Source: Sphingopyxis sp.
Lineage (GTDB): Bacteria; Pseudomonadota; Alphaproteobacteria; Sphingomonadales; Sphingomonadaceae
DNA length: 64,000 nt
Direction of reading: 5' to 3'
Assembly: GCA_017745175.1 (NCBI GenBank)
Contig: JAGHZY010000005.1
Location: 62,001 to 126,000 of the forward strand
Shown here: one piece after another, positions 24,946 through 32,001 of the stretch
Numbering within the stretch: the stretch's first letter is position 1
How the letters are laid out: each line of letters opens with the position of its first letter
The notes under the pieces: generated by a model
Database searches by the model: none
Told to the model about the DNA's origin: nothing
The model's input: only the letters and a program-made list of their open reading frames with translations
Position numbers and translations under genes: made by a program

Positions 24946-25551
24946 TCAGCGGGTAAAGGCGGCCAATAGCGTGTCGACATAGTCTGCAGGCCTGGCCCAC
25001 GGATATTCACTTACGGTGATTTCCATATGTGCAACGCCGGTGAGCGCACAGATCAGCGCCTCCGCGTCGACCTTGCAGTCAACTTCCGGCGTCCCGCGCG
25101 CGGCCGCGATCATCGGTCCGAACCGCATATAGGATTCGGTGACATCGGTTTCGTCGACAAACCAGTTGGGGTCGTCGCCCTCGCGGCGATCCTCGACCAT
25201 GAACACCATCCGGTAGCGGTCGGGGTGGCGTATCCAGTAATCGACATAGATGTGCGCCACGCGCACCAGCCGTTCGACCGGATTGGCGATCGTATCCTCA
25301 GCCTGCCGCATGTCGGCGAACACCGGATCGAAAGCGAACGACCATAGTCCGCGGATGATCGCGGTCTTGCTCGGGAAATATCCATAGAGGGTCATGGTCG
25401 GAATCCCCACCCGACTCGCGATCGCGCGCATGCTCATCCCCTCGACGCCTTTCTCTTCGAAGAGGGTCTTCGCGACGTCGATGATCCGCTCGCGCATGTC
25501 CTCGCGCGAGATTTTCTGGCGGGATTCCCGCGAGATGGCCAGCCCGGTCAA
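24946..25551 (-). CDS. TetR-family transcriptional regulator
   Basis: 201 residues. The N-terminal HTH (about 18-66) reads MRERIIDVAKTLFEEKGVEG followed by MRAIASRVGIPTMTLYGYFP, the standard TetR recognition region. The C-terminal ligand domain contains LVRVAHIYVDYWIRHPDRYR. It is divergent from the TBDR gene, and the 104-bp gap contains two perfect palindromes overlapping a -35-like TTGACG. It most likely represses the TBDR and amine-oxidase genes until an amine or related ligand is bound. Confidence 0.93.
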   Translation of the reverse strand: MTGLAISRESRQKISREDMRERIIDVAKTLFEEKGVEGMSMRAIASRVGIPTMTLYGYFPSKTAIIRGLWSFAFDPVFADMRQAEDTIANPVERLVRVAHIYVDYWIRHPDRYRMVFMVEDRREGDDPNWFVDETDVTESYMRFGPMIAAARGTPEVDCKVDAEALICALTGVAHMEITVSEYPWARPADYVDTLLAAFTR

Positions 25552-25568
25552 AATAGCTCCTTGACGCT

Positions 25569-25584
25569 TTCGTACGCGTACGAA
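25569..25584. promoter_or_regulatory. Candidate TetR operator 1
   Basis: TTCGTACGCGTACGAA is a perfect 16-bp palindrome. It lies 17 bp before the tetR-type start and just downstream of a TTGACG (25561-25566) that could be the -35 of the TBDR promoter. It shares CGTACGCGTACG with operator 2. Confidence 0.7.
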
Positions 25585-25592
25585 TACGAGGA

Positions 25593-25606
25593 CCGTACGC
25601 GTACGG
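25593..25606. promoter_or_regulatory. Candidate TetR operator 2
   Basis: CCGTACGCGTACGG is a perfect 14-bp palindrome. Its centre lies 23 bp from that of operator 1, about two helical turns, so two TetR dimers could bind on nearly the same face. Confidence 0.7.
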
Positions 25607-25655
25607 AAGAGCCTAGCGCATCGGGCCTCCGGCGTCGATACCTGGGGAGGTAGAT

Positions 25656-27953
25656 ATGTGTCGAACGAGATGGGTGCTTTTGGGTTCGGTTGCTCTGGTA
25701 GGTGTCGGCGTGCCGTCAGTTGCGATAGGACAGGACGTCGCGGGTGAGCCTGCGGCGGTGGACAGCGGCCAGGTCGAGGATATCGTCGTCACGGCGCAGC
25801 GCCGTCCCGAGCGGCTGCAGGATGTCCCCGTCTCGGTCACGGCGCTCTCGGGCGACACGATGGCGAAGCAGCGGATCATCAGCGCCAGCGACCTCGCGAA
25901 CGTCGTTCCGAACCTTCAGTCGGTGAGCACTGTTGGCGATACCACGCCGATCTTTGCGCTCCGCGGCATCTCGATGTCCGATTACAGCGCCAACCAGGCA
26001 AGCCCCGTCGCGACCTATTATGACGAGGTCTACAAGGGCAACTTCGCGCTGCTTGGCGTCGCGCTCTACGATCTTGAACGCGTTGAGGTTCTGCGCGGGC
26101 CGCAAGGCACGCTCTATGGCAAGAACACCACCGGCGGTGCGGTCAATCTGATTTCCGCCAAGCCGCAGTTCGCGACATCGGGCGCATTGTCGGCGGGTTA
26201 CGGCAACTTCAACCGCTTCGAAAGCTCCGGTTTCGTCAACACTGCGCTCGGTGAGAAGGTGGCGGCCCGGCTCGCCTTCACCTTCGCGCGCGCCGACGGA
26301 AAGCTCAGGAATGTTTCGGCGGGGCAGGGCGATCTCGACGCCGTGCGGGAGTATGGCGCACGCCTGTCGCTGCGTTACGAACCCTCGCCGGACGCCGAAT
26401 TCATCCTGCGACTGTCGACCAGCCTCCAGAATCCGGACAACTATGGGGTCATCGCCGAGCCGGGACCTTTCGGTATCGGCGGCGGCGTCTATGCGGCGCT
26501 CAACGCGGCCGATCCGGTGCTGAACCCGTTGACCGACGACTTTCGTACCGGGCTCGGGCGCCGCGAACTGGCAAGCGACTTCACGCCGAAGCGCCGCAAC
26601 CGCGCCTATGCCGCAGCGCTGACATCGAGCGTCCGGCTGAGCGGCGGCCTTCAGCTTGTGTCGGTGAGTTCCTGGGATCGCGGCACGCTGCTCAGCGAAG
26701 AGGATACGGACGGGTCGGCGCTGAAGGCTCTCGCAATCACCTACCGCGATCGCGCGGAGCAGGTAACGCAGGATGTCCGTCTCGTCGGCGACGGCAATGG
26801 TCCTGTCAAATACACGCTCGGCGGCTTCTTCAGCTATGAGAAGGTCTTCAACGCCACCGATCTCAGCGCCTATCAGGATATCGACTTCAATCTCGACGGC
26901 GCTCTCGACTTCAACGATTGTCTGGCTGCCGGCCCGCTCGCGGGATGCCGGCTTTCCAACAGCTTCTATCAGAAGCGCTGGAGCTGGGCGGCCTATGCCG
27001 ATGCCAGCTACGATCTCGGCGGCGGGTTCAGGCTGCGCGGGGGGCTGCGCTACAGTCATGATCGCGGCCGTCAGTATGACGTCAGGTCGATCATATCGGG
27101 CAGCGACGGGGTGCCGCTCGCCAACCTGATCCCTGGCGACCCGGTCGATCTGGACGCGACGACGTCGCAGCGTTTCAGCAAAGGCAATATCTCGGGCAAA
27201 ATCGGCATCGATTATCTCACCGGCGGCAACCTTCTCTATGCGAGCTACAGCCGCGGTTATCGCGCCGGCTCCTTCGCCGCGCAGGCCTTCTTCGCACCGA
27301 GCGAATTGACGATCGCACGGCCCGAGAAGGTCGATTCCTTCGAAGCCGGGTTCAAGCTCGACCTCCTCGGTCGCAAGCTGCGGCTGAACGGGGCGGGCTT
27401 CTATTACCGTTATCGCGACCAGCAATTCATCGACGTCAATCCCGACGGCACGCAAGTGCTGCTCAATCTGCCGCGCTCGCGCATCTTTGGCGCCGAGGTC
27501 GAACTGGTGGCGAAGCCGTCGCGCAGCTTGTCGGTCTCGGCCTCGCTTGGCCTCCTCGACAGCAAGATCATTGAAGGTGTTGTGCAGGGCCAGTCGGTTG
27601 CCGGAAACCGCCTCGCCAATGCGCCAGCGCTCAGCCTTTCGGGCGCGATCGACTGGGATGCACTCAGCAATGATGCCGGAACGCTCAGCCTGCATGTCGA
27701 CAGCAATTATGTGAGCAGGCAGGAATATGACGCGCTGAACAGTCCCGCCCTCTCGCAGGGTGGCTACGGCTTGCTGGGTGCTCGCGTTGCCTTTCGCACT
27801 GCCGACGATCGGCTCGGCATCGCTCTTTGGGGCAAGAATCTGACCGATCATTATTACTTCACGTCGCGCATCGCGATCGGATCGATCGGGTTCAACTACA
27901 ACCATGTCGGCGCGCCGCGTACCTACGGCGTAACGCTAGACGCCAAATTCTGA
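25656..27953 (+). CDS. TonB-dependent outer-membrane receptor
   Basis: 765 residues. A signal peptide ends near SVAIGQD, followed by the TonB-box-like VEDIVVTAQRRPE. The plug contains FALRGISMSDYS and VEVLRGPQGTLYGKNTTGGAV. The barrel ends YGVTLDAKF. GGGGAGGT precedes the ATG. The gene is divergent from the TetR regulator and lies 12 bp before the amine oxidase gene, so its ligand is probably the oxidase substrate or a precursor. The sequence alone does not name it. Confidence 0.92.
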   Translation: MCRTRWVLLGSVALVGVGVPSVAIGQDVAGEPAAVDSGQVEDIVVTAQRRPERLQDVPVSVTALSGDTMAKQRIISASDLANVVPNLQSVSTVGDTTPIFALRGISMSDYSANQASPVATYYDEVYKGNFALLGVALYDLERVEVLRGPQGTLYGKNTTGGAVNLISAKPQFATSGALSAGYGNFNRFESSGFVNTALGEKVAARLAFTFARADGKLRNVSAGQGDLDAVREYGARLSLRYEPSPDAEFILRLSTSLQNPDNYGVIAEPGPFGIGGGVYAALNAADPVLNPLTDDFRTGLGRRELASDFTPKRRNRAYAAALTSSVRLSGGLQLVSVSSWDRGTLLSEEDTDGSALKALAITYRDRAEQVTQDVRLVGDGNGPVKYTLGGFFSYEKVFNATDLSAYQDIDFNLDGALDFNDCLAAGPLAGCRLSNSFYQKRWSWAAYADASYDLGGGFRLRGGLRYSHDRGRQYDVRSIISGSDGVPLANLIPGDPVDLDATTSQRFSKGNISGKIGIDYLTGGNLLYASYSRGYRAGSFAAQAFFAPSELTIARPEKVDSFEAGFKLDLLGRKLRLNGAGFYYRYRDQQFIDVNPDGTQVLLNLPRSRIFGAEVELVAKPSRSLSVSASLGLLDSKIIEGVVQGQSVAGNRLANAPALSLSGAIDWDALSNDAGTLSLHVDSNYVSRQEYDALNSPALSQGGYGLLGARVAFRTADDRLGIALWGKNLTDHYYFTSRIAIGSIGFNYNHVGAPRTYGVTLDAKF

Positions 27954-27965
27954 GGAGAGGTCATT

Positions 27966-29414
27966 ATGGGTGACAAGCAGAACGGGCTCTCGCGTCGCGA
28001 GGCCATCGCCATTGCCGCAAGCGGCGCCGTGGTTGCGGGACTGCCGGGAAGCGCGTCGGCGAAAGAAGCGGGGCAGACCGTCGACGTCATCATTGTGGGT
28101 GCCGGCTTTGCCGGCCTGTCCGCCGCGCGGGAATTGCGACGGGCGGGCAAGTCCGTCGTCGTTCTCGAAGCCGACGAACGCGTCGGCGGGCGCACCAAGG
28201 CGGCGACCCTCGCGGGCGAGACGATCGACATCGGCGGCCAGTGGGTCGGCCCGACGCAGACGCATCTTCTCGCGCTCGCGAAGGATTATGGCGTCAGGGT
28301 CGTGCCGCAATATGCGGACGGCGAGAATATCATCGACATCGCGGGCCGCATGGCGCGTTATCGCGGGGAGACGCCGGGCCTCGCCGACGAAGATCTCGCG
28401 GAGTTTGGCGCTGCGGTCTTACAGCTTGAGACCATGGCCGCGCGGCTGCCGGTGCCGCGACCCTGGCTTGCGCCCGAGGCGCCTGAACTGGATGCCTTGA
28501 CGGTGGAAAGCTGGCTCCTCGTCAATGTTCCCGGCAAGCCCGCACGCGAACTGTTCCGCGCGCTGATACGGGCGGTGATGTCGAGCGAGAGCGCCGACGT
28601 GTCATTGTTGGCGCTGCTGTCCTACATGGCCTCGGCGGGCGGGCTGGAGGCGCTCATCGCGACGCGCGGCGGCGCGCAGGATAGCCTGTTCGAAGGGAGC
28701 GTCTGGAGCATTGCGTCGAAGATCGCAGCCGAACTCGGCGGGGCAGTCGTGCTCGGCGCGCCGGTGTCGCGGATCGAGCAGGATGCAAAGGGCGTCACCG
28801 CGACGTCGGCGAAGGGCGTTTGGCGCGGCGCGCGTGTTATCGTCACGGCGCCGCCGGCTATGGCGGCGCGGATCGCTTATGCCCCGCCGCTTCCGGCGCG
28901 GCGCGACGGTCTGACGCAGCGTATGCCACTCGGCAATGTCATCAAGGTCGCGCTCGCCTACGATCGGCCTTTCTGGCGCGAGCAGGGGCTTTCGGGTCTC
29001 GTGATCTCGGACAAGACCGAGTTCGGCCCCTGGTTCGACCGCGGCACGTCGCTGACGAAGGGCGGGGCGCTCGTCGGCTTCTTCGATGGCGCGCCGGCAC
29101 GGCGCTGGGCGGATCGGACGCCGGCTGAGCGCCGTGCTCGTGTCCTTGACGATCTCGCGGAATATTTCGGCGAAGCGGCGCGTCACCCCGTAGACTATGT
29201 CGAAGAGGTGTGGACGCTCGCTCCGTTCCAGCGCGGAGGCTATGTCTCGGTGCCGGGCCCCGGCGTGCTGACGGGGTTCGGGTCGGCACTCCTCGATCCC
29301 GTCGGGCGCATTCACTGGGCCGGCACCGAAACTGCCGACGCATGGGTTGGCTACATCGATGGCGCTATCCGGTCGGGCGAGCGAGCCGCAAAGGAAGTCG
29401 CGGGCGCGCCTTGA
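27966..29414 (+). CDS. Tat-exported flavin monoamine oxidase-like protein
   Basis: 482 residues. The N-terminus carries a twin-arginine signal, SRREAIAIAASGAVVAGLPG, ending at SASA, so the folded flavoprotein is probably sent to the periplasm. The FAD fold follows as VIIVGAGFAGLSAARELR (about 41-58) and VLEADERVGGRTK, then IDIGGQWVGPTQ. The C-terminal FAD contact is IHWAGTETADAWVGYIDGAI. The family deaminates primary or secondary amines to aldehyde or ketone, ammonia and peroxide. Covalent flavin attachment is not evident. GAGGAG precedes the ATG, and the operon with the TBDR suggests amine uptake and oxidation. Confidence 0.92.
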   Translation: MGDKQNGLSRREAIAIAASGAVVAGLPGSASAKEAGQTVDVIIVGAGFAGLSAARELRRAGKSVVVLEADERVGGRTKAATLAGETIDIGGQWVGPTQTHLLALAKDYGVRVVPQYADGENIIDIAGRMARYRGETPGLADEDLAEFGAAVLQLETMAARLPVPRPWLAPEAPELDALTVESWLLVNVPGKPARELFRALIRAVMSSESADVSLLALLSYMASAGGLEALIATRGGAQDSLFEGSVWSIASKIAAELGGAVVLGAPVSRIEQDAKGVTATSAKGVWRGARVIVTAPPAMAARIAYAPPLPARRDGLTQRMPLGNVIKVALAYDRPFWREQGLSGLVISDKTEFGPWFDRGTSLTKGGALVGFFDGAPARRWADRTPAERRARVLDDLAEYFGEAARHPVDYVEEVWTLAPFQRGGYVSVPGPGVLTGFGSALLDPVGRIHWAGTETADAWVGYIDGAIRSGERAAKEVAGAP

Positions 29415-29430
29415 ACAAATGTTTTGGAGA

Positions 29431-29464
29431 GTCCGCTTTTTCTTTGGTCGATGTAAAAGCGGAC
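29431..29464. terminator. Hairpin downstream of amine oxidase gene
   Basis: GTCCGCTTTT and AAAAGCGGAC are perfect 10-bp arms around a 14-nt loop, 16 bp after the stop. It is a likely terminator. Arms and right flank (GGACCGTC...CGGCCA) resemble those of the hairpin at 24890-24923. Confidence 0.55.
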
Positions 29465-29578
29465 CGTCTCCCAGCGGCCATTAGCGATATTCCGGGGCAA
29501 ATTGCAGGCGCGTAACGCGCGGTCCATGCTCCGGTAATCCCGCCGCGCTATGTTGCCGATCGCGCGATAGGAAAAAAT

Positions 29579-29911
29579 GTGCCGCTGCCGATCTCCCGAT
29601 CCGAACTCGACGAACGCACCTGCCGGCTGATCTGCCCGATCGCGGCCGCGATGGTCGGGGTCTGCCTGACCGGGATCGGCATCTTGCAGGTCACGATCAG
29701 CGTCGCGCGGCGCACGACGCTCGCCGACGATCTGCTGTCGATCGACGCGCTGCTTTTCCTGACCGCGATGCTGTCGTCCTATTTCGCGCTGCGGCTGAAT
29801 TCGTCGCGAAGGCTCCACCGTCTCGAGCAGCTTGCAGATGCGAGCTTTATCGCTGCGATGCTGTTGATGACGATGGCCTGTTTCGTCATCACCTATGCCG
29901 TTCATATCTAG
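29579..29911 (+). CDS. Small three-helix membrane protein, unknown function
   Basis: 110 residues from a GTG start, with AGGA upstream. Three hydrophobic stretches are visible: around 17-40 (IAAAMVGVCLTGIGILQVTI), 53-70 (IDALLFLTAMLSSYFAL) and 89-108 (FIAAMLLMTMACFVITYAV). A charged loop RLNSSRRLHRLEQLADAS lies between the last two. I do not recognise the family. Its stop codon overlaps that of the convergent histidine kinase inside a CTAG, so no transcription terminator separates them. Confidence 0.72.
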   Translation: MPLPISRSELDERTCRLICPIAAAMVGVCLTGIGILQVTISVARRTTLADDLLSIDALLFLTAMLSSYFALRLNSSRRLHRLEQLADASFIAAMLLMTMACFVITYAVHI

Positions 29912-31293
29912 GGTATGCGATGGCTCGCGCCGACCGGCAGGGTCAGGCGGACGAGGAGGCCATGCGGATGGTTGGCCTCGAGACGCATCGTCCCGCCGTG
30001 AAGATGCGCGATGGTCTCGACGAGCGACAGGCCCAGGCCGGCGCCCGTTCCGCCGCGCGCCGGGTCGAGACGGACGAAGCGCTGCACGGCTTCGGCGATC
30101 TGGCCTTCGGTGAGGCCGGGGCCGTCGTCGGCAACGGCGAGACTGATCGTGCCGTTTCCGGTGTCGCGCGCCGCGATCCGGATCGCCGAACCGCCGGCGG
30201 CATATTTGAGCGCATTGTCGACGAGGTTCGAGAGCGCGCGCACGAGCAGGTCGCGGTGCGCGCGAACGCGCAGTTCCGCCGGGGCATCGACGGTGATCGC
30301 GAACCCGCCGTCCTCGGCGAGCGGCCCGTAAACTTCCGCCATATCGTCGAGAAGGGGAGACAGGAGAAAGTCGGTGAACTGGTCGCGACCGATACCGGCT
30401 TCGGCGCGGCTGATCTCGAGCGCAGTGTCGAGCAGGCGGTGCAGCGCGTCGGCTTCGTCGATCGCCGCGCCGATCGCGAGCCGCGCCTCGGCGTCGTTCG
30501 TGCGTCCCAACCCCTGTTCGAGGCGCGCCTTCATGCGCGAGACCGGCGAGCGCAGGTCGTGCGCCATCGAATCGGTCACCATGCGCAATTCTCGCACAAG
30601 ACCCGCGATACGGCCGAACATCGCGTTGATCGAAACCGCCAGCCGATCGAAGGCGTCGCCGGTTTCGTCGTGCCGGACGCGCGTATCGAGCCGGCCGCCG
30701 ACAAATTCGGCGGCGGCGTCGGAAAAAACATCGATCCGCCGTGCCAATATCCATGCGACGAAGGCGGCCATCAGCCCGGCGATCACCACCCCGACAGCAA
30801 GCGCGTAGAGAAAGGCAGCCTCGCTTGCGTCGGCAAGCTGGTGTTGGGCTTCGAGCGTTTCGCCGGTCAGCAGCGCCTCGCCGCCGGGAAGTTTCGTCGC
30901 GACCACGCCCATCGGCTTCGCGGCGTCCGTGGCTTCGCCATACAGCCGGATCTGTTGCCAGGGCGCCGTATCGGCGATTGTCGGGGGCCACGCGCGCAAA
31001 TTGCCGGCGATGCGCCGCCCGTCGGGGCCCTTCAGCAGGATGATGAAATTGCGGTCGTCGCGGACTTTCAGGCGATAGTCGATCGCCTCGACAAGGCCTT
31101 GCAGGCCTTGCTGACGATATTCGCCGACAAGGTCGTCGCGGGCGACCTCGGCGGCTGTGCGCGCGTCGGCGAGGATCGTTGCTGCGGTGAAACGGTGAAT
31201 GACGGTCAGGCCCAGCGCGAGCGCCGCGACCTGCGCGAGCACGAGCATGAAGGTCAGGCGCACGATCGTGCTGTTGAACTTCCCGCGCCCCAC
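29908..31293 (-). CDS. Sensor histidine kinase, OmpR-system type
   Basis: 461 residues. A first membrane helix (about 12-32), a periplasmic sensor region (~33-165), a second helix (~165-188) and a HAMP-like linker precede the H box MAHDLRSPVSRMKARLEQGL (His about 243). Further motifs are the N box LSNLVDNALKYA, G1 VADDGPGL and G2 GAGLGLSLV. It autophosphorylates on His and passes phosphate to the regulator encoded just upstream. Both lie at the end of the VirJ-DUF2147-MprF operon, so the kinase probably senses envelope or antimicrobial-peptide stress (inference). Confidence 0.93.
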   Translation of the reverse strand: MGRGKFNSTIVRLTFMLVLAQVAALALGLTVIHRFTAATILADARTAAEVARDDLVGEYRQQGLQGLVEAIDYRLKVRDDRNFIILLKGPDGRRIAGNLRAWPPTIADTAPWQQIRLYGEATDAAKPMGVVATKLPGGEALLTGETLEAQHQLADASEAAFLYALAVGVVIAGLMAAFVAWILARRIDVFSDAAAEFVGGRLDTRVRHDETGDAFDRLAVSINAMFGRIAGLVRELRMVTDSMAHDLRSPVSRMKARLEQGLGRTNDAEARLAIGAAIDEADALHRLLDTALEISRAEAGIGRDQFTDFLLSPLLDDMAEVYGPLAEDGGFAITVDAPAELRVRAHRDLLVRALSNLVDNALKYAAGGSAIRIAARDTGNGTISLAVADDGPGLTEGQIAEAVQRFVRLDPARGGTGAGLGLSLVETIAHLHGGTMRLEANHPHGLLVRLTLPVGASHRIP

Positions 31294-31298
31294 GCGCG

Positions 31299-31985
31299 CT
31301 AGTCCGGATTGCCGAGCATATAGCCCGCGCCGCGAATGGTGTGGACGAGCGGTTTGTCGAAGCCGTCATCGACCTTGCGGCGGAGGCGGCTCACATGCAC
31401 GTCGACGACATTGGTGCCGGGGTCGAAATGATATTCCCAGACCCCCTCCAGCATCATCGTCCGGGTCACGACCTGATCCTTGTGGCGCAGCAGATATTCG
31501 AGCAGCCGGAACTCGCGCGGCTGCAGGTCGACGCGCTTGCCGGCGCGGGTCACGCGGCGGTTGAGAAGATTCATCTCGAGATCGTCGCACGCGAGCAGCG
31601 TTTCGACAGCCGCGCCGCCCGCCGGCCGCGCCATCAACAGCTGCAACCGCGCGAGCAGCTCGGAAAAGGCGAACGGCTTGGTGAGATAATCGTTCGCGCC
31701 CGAGGTCAGCCCCTCGACGCGCGCGTCGACCGCGCCCAGCGACGAGAGGATGATCACCGGGGTCGCGATCTGCGCGGCGCGCATCGCGGCGAGGACGGCC
31801 ATGCCGTCCATGCCGGGCAGCATGCGATCGAGGACGATCGCATCATAGCCGCCGCCGGTCGCGTGGAAGAGGCCGTCGCGTCCATCAGCAGCATGGTCGA
31901 CGACAAAACCTTCGCCGGTCAGGCTCTTGCAGATGAAATCCGCTGTCGTGCGGTCGTCCTCGATCACCAGTATCTTTCGCGACAT
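31299..31985 (-). CDS. OmpR-family response regulator
   Basis: 228 residues. The receiver starts KILVIEDDRTTADF with the phosphoacceptor Asp in DAIVLDRMLPGMDG (about 52). The Lys switch is in DYLTKPFAF. The C-terminal winged helix includes LQPREFRLLEYLLRH and TNVVDVHVSRLRRKVD. The ATG at 31985 is chosen over one at 32000 because it opens with the receiver strand directly. The stop is 5 bp before the kinase start. It lies 16 bp after MprF, so it is very likely co-transcribed with it and may control that operon. Confidence 0.93.
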   Translation of the reverse strand: MSRKILVIEDDRTTADFICKSLTGEGFVVDHAADGRDGLFHATGGGYDAIVLDRMLPGMDGMAVLAAMRAAQIATPVIILSSLGAVDARVEGLTSGANDYLTKPFAFSELLARLQLLMARPAGGAAVETLLACDDLEMNLLNRRVTRAGKRVDLQPREFRLLEYLLRHKDQVVTRTMMLEGVWEYHFDPGTNVVDVHVSRLRRKVDDGFDKPLVHTIRGAGYMLGNPD

Positions 31986-32001
31986 TGCGGCGGTTCCCAC
32001 G

